From NCBI RefSeq assembly GCF_000175575.2, contig NZ_CP005986.1, forward strand, positions 1,808,714 through 1,872,713: 64,000 bases of DNA, given 5' to 3'. Positions 16,816 to 24,367 of this stretch are shown piece after piece. Source of the stretch: Acidithiobacillus caldus ATCC 51756 (GTDB lineage: Bacteria; Pseudomonadota; Gammaproteobacteria; Acidithiobacillales; Acidithiobacillaceae). Both the position numbers and the translations under genes were made by a program. The notes below the pieces were generated by a model. The model had not been told where the DNA came from. It searched no databases and was given only the letters and a program-made list of their open reading frames with translations. Numbering within the stretch: the first letter of the stretch is position 1; each line of letters begins with the position of its first letter.

Positions 16816-17643
16816 ATGAAAAAGATGCTGCTGGGTTCGGTGCTCATGGCGATCTCCACTATGGCTCTGGCCGGCACGGCGTCGGACGGGATTTCGTCCA
16901 TCGTGGCCACCAACAACGAGGCCGGTATTGCCGTGACGGGCAATCTGTTCAACTACCAGGAGCACATCACGCCCGGACCGTCGGATACGGAATCCGGCTG
17001 GACTCCCGGCTTTCAGGTGAAGGCCAGCGTTATGCGTGATCTGATGGGCCTTTCGAACGTCTATGGGCAGGTCAAGTTCAGCTACAATTCGGGCGGGATC
17101 GATTACCACGGTGCGGTAGAAAACCTCAGCACCGGAACGGCCACCCCTTACGACACCACCGACGATTCCACGCAGTACCGCATCCTGGGCCGTCTGGGCA
17201 AGGGTTTTGCCATCACGGACAACGCCATGCTGACGCCCTATGTGGCCATCGGCTATCAGCACTGGAATCGGCATCTGGTTGGACCCTACGGCTACACCGA
17301 AGACTATTCGGCGGTTCTGACTGGGCTTGGGGTCAAGGGCCAGTATGCCCTCACACAGCGTCTCGTACTGGGAGCCAATGCGGAATTCCTTGCGGTGGTG
17401 GATGGCCAGATGACGCCGAATCTGGACGGTCTGCCTCTGGGAACAGCCAACTTCGGCACCACCGGCGAAGAGCGGGTAGGCATGGATGCCGACTATCGTT
17501 TGATGGGCGGCCTCCACCTCTTTGGCAACCTGGACTACACCCACTACGACTACACGGGCGGCAACCTGAATTACGGCTTCTATGAGCCGTTCAGCGCCAG
17601 CAACCAGTTTGCCGTCGGTGCCGGCCTGGCCTACAGCTTCTGA
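16816..17643 (+). CDS. Outer-membrane beta-barrel protein
   Basis: A 275-residue protein. ATG 16816 is chosen over ATG 16810 because GCGAGG sits seven bases before it. The signal peptide KKMLLGSVLMAISTMALAG probably ends at AxA-like ALAG. The rest alternates polar and aromatic residues in strand-length blocks, with YGQVKFSYNSG, LTPYVAIGYQHWNRH and LFGNLDYTHYDY, and it ends in AYSF with the terminal Phe typical of barrel proteins. It has its own promoter box and terminator. Role unknown; a surface receptor or exclusion function would suit a mobile element. Confidence 0.75.
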   Translation: MKKMLLGSVLMAISTMALAGTASDGISSIVATNNEAGIAVTGNLFNYQEHITPGPSDTESGWTPGFQVKASVMRDLMGLSNVYGQVKFSYNSGGIDYHGAVENLSTGTATPYDTTDDSTQYRILGRLGKGFAITDNAMLTPYVAIGYQHWNRHLVGPYGYTEDYSAVLTGLGVKGQYALTQRLVLGANAEFLAVVDGQMTPNLDGLPLGTANFGTTGEERVGMDADYRLMGGLHLFGNLDYTHYDYTGGNLNYGFYEPFSASNQFAVGAGLAYSF

Positions 17644-17670
17644 TCGATGTTCCCTTCTCCTCCTCTCTTC

Positions 17671-17697
17671 GGCGCCCTTATGGGCGTCTTTTTTTTG
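17671..17697 (+). terminator. Rho-independent terminator
   Basis: GGCGCCC, loop TTAT, GGGCGTC, then eight T, 28 bp after the barrel gene stop. Confidence 0.85.
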
Positions 17698-17753
17698 GTC
17701 AGTCGCGCGTCCATCGAGGTTGATGTTTTGCAGTAGGGGGTGGATGCGCGGCG

Positions 17754-17772
17754 TGACGAGACTATCCGCGCT
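17754..17772 (+). promoter_or_regulatory. Box B motif upstream of csf4
   Basis: TGACGAGACTATCCGCGCT, taken as the consensus form, 68 bp before the csf4 start and 33 bp before box A. Confidence 0.55.
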
Positions 17773-17804
17773 ATGAGCGCAGGGATGGTGTGCCACGGCC
17801 TTTG

Positions 17805-17812
17805 GCTATACC
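17805..17812 (+). promoter_or_regulatory. Box A promoter element of the csf operon
   Basis: GCTATACC within CCTTTGGCTATACCTCATC, 28 bp before ATG 17840. The upstream 26 bp (TGTGCC...CCTTTGGC) closely match the region before the clamp gene at 29738. Confidence 0.65.
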
Positions 17813-17839
17813 TCATCGGGCAACAGAAAAGGATTGGAT

Positions 17840-20020
17840 ATGAGCAAGCTATTCACGTTGGACCGCTTCGCTGGAGCGGGGCTGCGCCTGCGGTCCTTGC
17901 AAATCCGTGTGGCGCAGGATGTCGATCACTGTCTGGTGGAACCCCTGCCGGAACCCGAAGCCATCACAAGCCGTGATGGGGAGGCGCTGTCCTGCCGGCG
18001 CAGCCTCTGCGGGTTCATCGAAGCGGGTACGGGGGTCGGGAAAACCATCGGCTATCTCGTTCCGCTTTTGGAGTATGCCAGCCAACACAAAAAGCGGGTG
18101 GGCATCAGCACCTACACCCGCTTTCAGCAGCGGCAGGTGGCCAAGGATCTGGCTCTGGTGCAGCAACGGATTTTCGACGGACTCGATCTCCAGGTCGCCA
18201 TCCGGCTGGGTCGGCAGAACTTTGTGAGCCGCGAGCGCGTCGCGTTCTGGCGGGAACGTCTGAAAGGAACGGATTTGCCCAAAGCGTGGGAGGATTTCTT
18301 CGCCTGGGTGGACCGTTGGGACGAATCCACCGATCCGCTGGACACCACCTTTCTCGCCTGGCGGGAGATTTATCCGGACATGCCGGAGTTTTCCGGCCTG
18401 GCGGAAGAGGATTTTGCGTTGCGGGAGGACGAGCCGCATGCGTGGTACGAGGCGCACGCCAAGGCGGCCCAGTCCGCCGATGTGGTCATCACCAACCACG
18501 CCACGTTGCTCATTCACGGTGCCCTGAAGACTGGGCTTCTGGGCGATCTCGACGCGGTGGTCGTCGATGAGGCGGATCAGCTGATCTCGGCGGCCCAGTC
18601 CCTGCTGTCCCGCCGCCTGCGGGCCTCGCTCGTCGTTCGCGACCTGCGTCGTCAGTATCCCGATCCCAGGGAGTTCGATTTCGCCGAGGCCCGACAGGAA
18701 GCTGACGCGATTCAGGACCTCCTCCGGGAACTGGGGGAGACGCTGGAGTATCGGGAAACCCTGCTGTCCGAGTGGCTAGCGCGTTTTCCCGAGGAAAGCG
18801 CGGCTTTACGTGGTCATCTGGATCGATTGATCCCGCTGCTGCCCAGTCCGTCTGCGCGCCGGAATTTTCAGCGGGTGCTGGCGGGCCTCGACGGCGGGGA
18901 AACCGTCGATGTCGTCTATTCGCCCATCCGCCATCTGCCCGCCTTCCATATCGACGATCTGGAGCCGGAGCGTTTCGTCGGGAAGCTGTTCGTGGCTTTT
19001 GGTGAGGACGAGGTTTTTCTCCCCCGCGTCGTCCTGGTATCGGCCACCCTGTCCGATCCCATGACGGAAAAGCTGGATTTCGTTCACCAGACTTTTGGTC
19101 TTTTTCGCCAGCCCTTCTTGACGAGCCGCTACGAACCGGACCGGTTTGGCTCCATGACTTTCGTCCTGCCCGATCCCCGGGTCGGTGCGCCTTTCCTGGT
19201 GGACGATGAGGACCTTTCCGAGCGGATGTGGAATCCCGAGTGGCTGGCCTATGTCGAGAACGCTCTCGGCATCGACGATCACCACAAGCTCCTGCTCACC
19301 CCCTCTTTCGAGGACATCGCCCGATGGATGGAGCGACGCGGGCTGGAAGTTGGGAAAACGCGGCTGCACGATGGCATCCTGTACCACCAGCCGGACGTGC
19401 CCGGAGCGAAGCTCGTGCAGCGCATCGAACAGGACCCGGACGTTCGGGTGGTCATCACCCCGAGCCTGTGGGAAGGCGTCAATCTGCGCCTCGATGGAAA
19501 GCCCTGGATGCAGGACGTGCTCATTTCGAGGGTTCCCATTCCGCCCTACTCGCCTCTGCTTCAGGAGCGGAAAATCGCCTGGCGGCTCGCGCGGCAGGCC
19601 GAGCAGGCCCGCAAGAAGCGGGAGCGTGGCGAAAAGGCCGTCTGGCGCACCGAAGAAGAGGTTCGTGCCGAACTCGTGTGGGAGTCGGCCAAGAAGGCCT
19701 TGCGGCGTCTGCGCCAGGGTCTTGGGCGCGGTATCCGCGACGAACGGGATACCGTTCGGGTGTGGATGCTGGATCCCCGCGTGCTTTTCCCAACGGACGC
19801 CTTGAACGGCCTGCTGTTTGTCGCCGCCGGTCTGGAGGACGGCGAGCATCTGGTGCAGGCCGCCGAAAAGATACCGGCGCATCCCGCCCTGCGGCGGTGG
19901 AGCCAGTCCGTGCCGGCGCGGTTCCGCGGGCAGCTATCCAATGCAGACATTTTCCTGCGCGACGGAACCCTATCGTCGCTGGTTGAATCGGAGGGGGCGC
20001 TGCTATGCACTACGTGCTGA
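17840..20020 (+). CDS. csf4: Csf4, DinG-family helicase of type IV CRISPR-Cas
   Basis: A 726-residue superfamily 2 helicase. ATG 17840 lies behind AAAGGA; TTG 17834 is possible. Walker A is EAGTGVGKTIGYL at about residue 62, motif II is VVVDEADQLISAAQ at about 242, motif III-like LVSATLSDPM at about 399, and the C-terminal motif VI region LRQGLGRGIRDERD at about 627. DinG-like helicases define type IV-A CRISPR systems, where they are needed for interference with plasmids. The next gene overlaps its end. Lacking an obvious Fe-S cysteine cluster, it resembles Csf4 rather than chromosomal DinG. Confidence 0.9.
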   Translation: MSKLFTLDRFAGAGLRLRSLQIRVAQDVDHCLVEPLPEPEAITSRDGEALSCRRSLCGFIEAGTGVGKTIGYLVPLLEYASQHKKRVGISTYTRFQQRQVAKDLALVQQRIFDGLDLQVAIRLGRQNFVSRERVAFWRERLKGTDLPKAWEDFFAWVDRWDESTDPLDTTFLAWREIYPDMPEFSGLAEEDFALREDEPHAWYEAHAKAAQSADVVITNHATLLIHGALKTGLLGDLDAVVVDEADQLISAAQSLLSRRLRASLVVRDLRRQYPDPREFDFAEARQEADAIQDLLRELGETLEYRETLLSEWLARFPEESAALRGHLDRLIPLLPSPSARRNFQRVLAGLDGGETVDVVYSPIRHLPAFHIDDLEPERFVGKLFVAFGEDEVFLPRVVLVSATLSDPMTEKLDFVHQTFGLFRQPFLTSRYEPDRFGSMTFVLPDPRVGAPFLVDDEDLSERMWNPEWLAYVENALGIDDHHKLLLTPSFEDIARWMERRGLEVGKTRLHDGILYHQPDVPGAKLVQRIEQDPDVRVVITPSLWEGVNLRLDGKPWMQDVLISRVPIPPYSPLLQERKIAWRLARQAEQARKKRERGEKAVWRTEEEVRAELVWESAKKALRRLRQGLGRGIRDERDTVRVWMLDPRVLFPTDALNGLLFVAAGLEDGEHLVQAAEKIPAHPALRRWSQSVPARFRGQLSNADIFLRDGTLSSLVESEGALLCTTC

Positions 20021-20688
20021 AAGTGCGCTGCAAAACGCCCATCGCCATGGGCAAGGCGGGTTTCTACTCCGGTCTGGACGCCGTGCTGCTGCATCGCCTC
20101 TGCCTCTGGACGGGGGGAGATACCGATGCGGCGCGGGAGCGCATGCCTCTGGAAAGGGACGGCGAACTCTGGGCCTGTGGGGGCGGCTACAATCCCCAGG
20201 ACGCCCTTTTTCTCTCCCGCACCGCACCCAGGCGGGTGCCCGTCTTTCGGCTTTTCCTGCGGGATGGTGGGTTTCGTGAAATGGCGGACTTGTCTCCGGA
20301 CGAACTGCAAACGCAGATCAACGCCTTTTTCGGTCAGGAAACCGAGGCGACGGGGGACGCCTATGCCGTCGTGCGCAACGCGCGGGAACTGCATTTCCGC
20401 TTCCGTTCCACGGATCCCGAGCGGGTTTTGTATCTCCTGCGTGTCGAGCCTTTCCTGGGGCCAGGGCATTCCGTGGGTTGGGGCGAGATCGAGCACGTGG
20501 AACTCGAGGAAAAAGGCGATGCCGATGCGCTCTGGGTGTACACCGATCCCCTGAACCGCTTGACCCGTCCCGTGCCCATGGACTGGACGGGTGTGGATGG
20601 TCAGGAATCCCTGTCGGCGCTGGAGGCCCCCTACTGGAGCATGCCCAAGGTGCCCGCTCGGGTGCCCTATCCGGTGGGGGTGCGCTGA
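20005..20688 (+). CDS. csf3: Csf3, Cas5-like RAMP subunit of type IV CRISPR-Cas
   Basis: A 227-residue protein starting at ATG 20005, overlapping csf4 by 16 bp. The N-terminal strand YVLKVRCKTPIAMG then FYSGLDAVLLHRL resembles the Csf3/Cas5 opening (basic strand, then a conserved LDGLL-like helix). A glycine-rich loop GPGHSVGWGEIEHVEL at about residue 151 is the RAMP signature. Csf3 caps the 5' handle of the crRNA in the effector complex. Assignment is by fold logic and operon position; lack of the strongest Cas6 features argues against it being the crRNA nuclease. Confidence 0.78.
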   Translation: MHYVLKVRCKTPIAMGKAGFYSGLDAVLLHRLCLWTGGDTDAARERMPLERDGELWACGGGYNPQDALFLSRTAPRRVPVFRLFLRDGGFREMADLSPDELQTQINAFFGQETEATGDAYAVVRNARELHFRFRSTDPERVLYLLRVEPFLGPGHSVGWGEIEHVELEEKGDADALWVYTDPLNRLTRPVPMDWTGVDGQESLSALEAPYWSMPKVPARVPYPVGVR

Positions 20689-21521
20689 TGGAACGGACAC
20701 CGTTACAGGAAGCCGTGTGGTTCTTTTACGAACGGCTGGGACATCGTTTTCCGGCCCCCGACTGGGGGGAGCAACGCGAGGACGTGTGCTCCATCTGCGG
20801 CACGGAGGGGCGGGGCTACGACGATGAACGCCCGAACCATCGGATTTTCCGGTGTCTCGCGTGCACGTCTTTCTATGCGCCGACACCCGACCATTTTCTC
20901 ACCACGGGTAAGGACCGGTCTTTCGCGGGCATCGTGAAGAATCCCTGGGTGCTGGACGCGAACGGACGTTTTCGTTCACCCATTGGCAAGGCGAGCCGCA
21001 AGGACGACGCCTTTGTGGTGAACGCCCGTGCCCATGGGATGGATTTTTACCCTGCGGAAAACCCATTTCAGACCTTGTACCGGGGAATCTACGATGGGGA
21101 GTTCGCTTTCCCGCTCCTTTTCGTCCGCCTTGGGCAGAACAAGATCGAGTCGATGCGGATGATGCGTTTGTCCACGTCCGACATGCTGTTTTTCTGGGAC
21201 AAGAGCGAAATGCGGACCTTCGATCTCGCGCTCGTCCGCGAGGCGGGCCGCTTGCCTTTGGGGGAAAAGCCCTGGTCCGACTGGGCGAGGTGGGGTATTC
21301 CCGAGGATCTTGCCGAGCGTGTGCGTTTTCTCAAGGACGTGCGCGGAAAAGCCCCTTTCCGGGTGCTGACCATGCACGGCGACAACCGGCTTTTCCTGCG
21401 GCAGGTGGTGGACCGCGAAGAGGCGAAAAGACCAAGGCCGAGAAGAAAAAGAGGAGCAGAAAATGAAGATTCTGGACGGAGAAGCACTGCACAAGAAGGC
21501 CTGGGATATCTGGGCGGGTAA
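20688..21521 (+). CDS. csf1: Csf1, large-subunit-like zinc-finger protein of type IV CRISPR-Cas
   Basis: A 277-residue protein; ATG 20688 shares a base with the csf3 stop. A CxxC pair at about residues 34-37 (VCSICGTEG) and another at about 56-59 (RCLACTSFY) form the zinc finger typical of Csf1. After this come KASRKDDAFVVNARAHG and several basic stretches, with a very basic tail (KRPRPRRKRG) that overlaps the next gene. Csf1 is the signature Cas8-like subunit of type IV effector complexes. Confidence 0.85.
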   Translation: MERTPLQEAVWFFYERLGHRFPAPDWGEQREDVCSICGTEGRGYDDERPNHRIFRCLACTSFYAPTPDHFLTTGKDRSFAGIVKNPWVLDANGRFRSPIGKASRKDDAFVVNARAHGMDFYPAENPFQTLYRGIYDGEFAFPLLFVRLGQNKIESMRMMRLSTSDMLFFWDKSEMRTFDLALVREAGRLPLGEKPWSDWARWGIPEDLAERVRFLKDVRGKAPFRVLTMHGDNRLFLRQVVDREEAKRPRPRRKRGAENEDSGRRSTAQEGLGYLGG

Positions 21522-21918
21522 GGCTTCGGTGGACGAGCGGGATTTCCTGTTCGCGCCGTACAGGGACGCCATCGTGTTCCGGTCCCGCTCGGAGCCCTTG
21601 CCGGCCACGCCGGAGGTCTGGCGGATGCGGTCCCTGCTGGCCCCGGTGATGCGCCGTGAGCATCGGGAGCGGGTCGTGAAGCCCAGGGAATTTCGCGGGT
21701 GGCTCGCGTCCCTGCTGGAGCGCCACGGCTGGGTCCTACGCTCCATCGAGAAGGTCGAGTCGATGGAGATGACCATCCGTCACGGTCGACGTCTCACGGT
21801 CGTCGATACGGTGTTCACCGCGCAGGTGGTGGATCGGGAAAACGCCGACCAGTCCTACCGGAGCGGCATCGGTCGGTACAAGGCTTTTGGCTGCGGAATG
21901 CTGATTCCGCAGGGTTGA
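21463..21918 (+). CDS. Short Cas6-like crRNA endonuclease (Csf5/Cas6e-like)
   Basis: A 151-residue protein starting at ATG 21463 behind GAGGAGCAGAAA, overlapping csf1 by 59 bp. DGEALHKKAWDIW then ERDFLFAPYRDAIVFRSR resembles the first ferredoxin-like domain of Cas6e, and GIGRYKAFGCGMLIPQG is the C-terminal glycine-rich loop of Cas6 proteins. It is shorter than usual (about 200-250 residues) and appears to lack the first strand. The I-E-like hairpin repeats of the arrays are the expected substrate. It is followed directly by the mini-array. Confidence 0.72.
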   Translation: MKILDGEALHKKAWDIWAGKASVDERDFLFAPYRDAIVFRSRSEPLPATPEVWRMRSLLAPVMRREHRERVVKPREFRGWLASLLERHGWVLRSIEKVESMEMTIRHGRRLTVVDTVFTAQVVDRENADQSYRSGIGRYKAFGCGMLIPQG

Positions 21919-22002
21919 TCGCGGCTTTCCGTCGATCGGCGGAAAGCGAACCGTTCTTTCAAAATCGAGCGTGCGTTTGTCCGATAGGATTTTCCTAACG
22001 GA

Positions 22003-22023
22003 AACCGTGTGTTGCGCAATAGG
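22003..22023 (+). promoter_or_regulatory. Leader end of mini-array
   Basis: The bases before the first repeat, ending GTGTTGCGCAATAGG, closely match the bases before the main array (GTGTTGAGAGATAGA). The shared segment probably marks the leader-repeat junction. Confidence 0.5.
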
Positions 22024-22290
22024 GTCGTCCCCGCGTGTGCGGGGGAAATCCGAGGTGCAGTCGAGGCTCCCGCTACCAGCCGACGTCGTCCCCGCGTGTG
22101 CGGGGGAAATCCTAATGATGCTGAAAAGTTGGGGCAGGTCTGGTCGTCGTCCCCGCGTGTGCGGGGGAAATCCTCCTTGCAGTCCGCATTTCGCATTTGC
22201 TGCGTTTTCGTCCTCGCAATGTGCGGGGGAAGGCTTCGCATTTCGCATTTGCCGCGGGCATGGTCGTCCCCGCGTCGGCGGGGGGATTCG
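22024..22290 (+). CRISPR. CRISPR mini-array between cas6-like gene and csf2
   Basis: Three intact 28-bp repeats (22024-22051, 22085-22112, 22146-22173) start GTCGTCCCCGCG and end TGTGCGGGGGAAATCC. Two decayed repeats follow (22207-22234 and 22263-22290). The first three spacers are 33 bp, the last 28 bp. The repeat differs from the main array at two sites (TGTGC for TGCGC, AAATCC for AAAACC). The array lies inside the cas gene cluster and ends 46 bp before csf2. Confidence 0.88.
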
Positions 22291-22336
22291 CACCGAAATC
22301 GGTGTTTTTTGTTCGTTTGATAAGAGGAGACACGAT

Positions 22337-23311
22337 ATGTCGATGTTGGAAACTCTGGATGTTTCGGGAAAACTGCTGGCCGTTTCGCCTATCGCGGTGT
22401 CGCCGCCCGGAGCGGCGTTTTCGTCGGACGACAAGGGGGCACCGCAGCGGCTTCCTTCGGTCGGCAAGAACCGCTACCTGCCGGCATCCACCTTTCGTCA
22501 CGTCCTGCGCTACGGGACCATACGGGTGGTGCAGGAAGCCATGAAAGCGCAGGGGAAAAGCTTGAGCCTGGACGCCCTGCTCATGCTGGACAAAGGGTTC
22601 TTTGCGCAGCGGAAAAAGGACAAGGGAACCCTCCCAGGCCGGAGCAACGGCAAAATGAAAGCCAAGGACGTCCTGCGCATGGAACAGGAAGTGCGGGAAA
22701 AGAACCCGCTGCTGGGTCTCTTTGGGGTGTGGACCATCCCGTCCATGCTGCGGGTGCGCAACGCCTTCCCGATCCCCAACGCGCAGGGGCAGACCTACAC
22801 GGTGGCGTCGGGCCTCGTGCGCAAGGCGCTGGAAGAGGATCTGGTGGACGCCTTGACCAAGGAGGATGCGGAGGACTATCTCCAGCGTCTCGACGACTGG
22901 TCGGAGGCCGACAAGGAGACCACGGGCCTCAAGCACATCAGCGAGCGCCCCTGGGAGGAGATCGTGGCTGGTGTGGAGTGCGAATGGGGCTACCAGATCC
23001 ACAGGTTTACGCCCTTCCAGTCCGGCGCGGTACTGGCTGGTCTGCGCTACTTCGCCAGCGATCCGGTCATCGGTGCGCACAAGGCGGTCGGGCGCGGTGA
23101 GCTGGCGATGGAACTGAACGCCAGCGTCATCCGCCAGGATATCCTGAACGGCCCCCAAAGCGCGGAAGCCGGAACGCTCACCCTGCGGCGCGGAGAATTC
23201 CGTGTGGATGGTCTGCTGGCCGAGCATCTATCCGAATTCGACCGGCTGGCGAAGGCGGGTTTTCCGGGGATGGATTTCCATTGCCTGCCCGCGCTGGTGG
23301 AGGGGGAGTGA
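22337..23311 (+). CDS. csf2: Csf2, Cas7-like backbone subunit of type IV CRISPR-Cas
   Basis: A 324-residue protein. ATG 22337 lies behind AAGAGGAG; the longer frame runs back into the mini-array and is not used. The N-terminal LLAVSPIAVSPPGA and NRYLPASTFRHVLRYGTIRV fit the Cas7 opening, where Leu-Pro-Ala/Gly-Ser-x-Arg is conserved. A long helical insert (about 70-190) is followed by CEWGYQIHRFTPFQSGAVLAGL and a Gly-rich AVGRGELAMEL. Csf2 polymerises along the crRNA spacer. It is separated from the other csf genes by the mini-array, so its expression may be set separately. Confidence 0.85.
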   Translation: MSMLETLDVSGKLLAVSPIAVSPPGAAFSSDDKGAPQRLPSVGKNRYLPASTFRHVLRYGTIRVVQEAMKAQGKSLSLDALLMLDKGFFAQRKKDKGTLPGRSNGKMKAKDVLRMEQEVREKNPLLGLFGVWTIPSMLRVRNAFPIPNAQGQTYTVASGLVRKALEEDLVDALTKEDAEDYLQRLDDWSEADKETTGLKHISERPWEEIVAGVECEWGYQIHRFTPFQSGAVLAGLRYFASDPVIGAHKAVGRGELAMELNASVIRQDILNGPQSAEAGTLTLRRGEFRVDGLLAEHLSEFDRLAKAGFPGMDFHCLPALVEGE

Positions 23312-23330
23312 GTGTGGAAAATCGCATAAA

Positions 23331-23351
23331 AACAGAGTGTTGAGAGATAGA
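23331..23351 (+). promoter_or_regulatory. Leader end of main CRISPR array
   Basis: AACAGAGTGTTGAGAGATAGA directly before repeat 1, similar to the mini-array junction. The preceding AATCGCATAAAAAC could supply a -10 element for array transcription. Confidence 0.5.
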
Positions 23352-24348
23352 GTCGTCCCCGCGTGCGCGGGGGAAAACCGTGGGCATCTCCCAATCGCGC
23401 GCGCAGGTGTGCGTCGTCCCCGCGTGCGCGGGGGAGAACTGGCTTCGAGACCGACGCGACCGTGGTGCAGGCCGTCGTCCCCGCGTGCGCGGGGGAAAAC
23501 CGGGATCAGCGGCGTACTCATCCACTTGTGGGCCGTCGTCCCCGCGTGCGCGGGGGAAAACCTTACAGTATGGCGCGGAACGCAGCCGGTGGCGTGTCGT
23601 CCCCGTGTGCGCGGTGGAAACCTGATCACCGGGACAAAACCGGGCGGCGGTCGTCCCCGCATGTGCGGGGGAAACCCGCTCCGGACTCCGCTCGTACCCG
23701 TCATTCACCGGCGTCCCCGCGTGCGCGGGGGAAAACCTCATCGCTATACCAATGCGCAAGGGGCGGACCCGGCGTCCCCGCGTGCGCGGGGGAAAACCCG
23801 CCTTGAGCTCCCTGTTCCGCCATGTGGAGGAGTCGTCCCCGCGTACGCGGGGGAAAACCGGGCGCTGCGGTGGGGGATGACATTTCCCAAAAGTCGTCCC
23901 CGCGTACGCGGGGGAAAACCGTACGCGGCTCATGCACACCATTCCAGCGATGGGTCGTCCCCGCGTGCGCGGGGGAAAACCGAGAAAGCAGGAGATTGGA
24001 GAGCGTTCTCTATTGTCGTCCCCGTGTACGCGGGGGAAAACCCCGAGCCAGCACCCGACTCTTGATAGCGAATCTGTAGTCCCCGCGTATGCGGGGGAGA
24101 ACCGCAACCGTACCGGACCCCGCGCCGCCCACGCTAGTAGTCCCCGCGTATGCGGGGGAGAACCAGTCGATATCAGCGGAAACGCTTCGGACATTGCGCC
24201 GTCCCCGCGTATGCGGAGGAGAACCACAAGCGGCCAGGTCTCCCGTCATGCTCAAGAAGTCGTCCCCGCGTACGCGGGGGAAAACCGTACACCATGGCGC
24301 AAATAATCGACTTTCTGGCCGTCGTCCCCGCGTGCGCGGGGGAAAACC
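23352..24348 (+). CRISPR. Main type IV CRISPR array, 17 repeats, 16 spacers
   Basis: 28-bp repeats starting GTCGTCCCCGCG and ending GCGCGGGGGAAAACC with a 61-bp period, so most spacers are 33 bp. Repeats start at 23352, 23413, 23474, 23535, 23596, 23650, 23710, 23771, 23832, 23893, 23954, 24015, 24076, 24137, 24198, 24259 and 24321. Repeats 5 and 13-15 carry several changes, spacer 5 is short (about 26 bp), and the last repeat is intact. The palindrome CCCCGCGTGCGCGGGG gives the stem-loop cut by Cas6. No cas1 or cas2 is nearby. Confidence 0.95.
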
Positions 24349-24367
24349 GGAACCCGCGACGGGCCTT

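Noticed and set aside
23202-24306. Long plus- and minus-strand open frames across the CRISPR array (for example 287 and 349 codons)
   Set aside because: They arise from the repeat unit being open in several frames; the translations are periodic with the 61-bp repeat.
24287-24320. Spacer 16 as a self-targeting match to this element's parA start (both begin MAQI)
   Set aside because: The DNA differs after the first codons (CAAATAATCGAC versus CAGATTTATGCC), so it does not match parA here.
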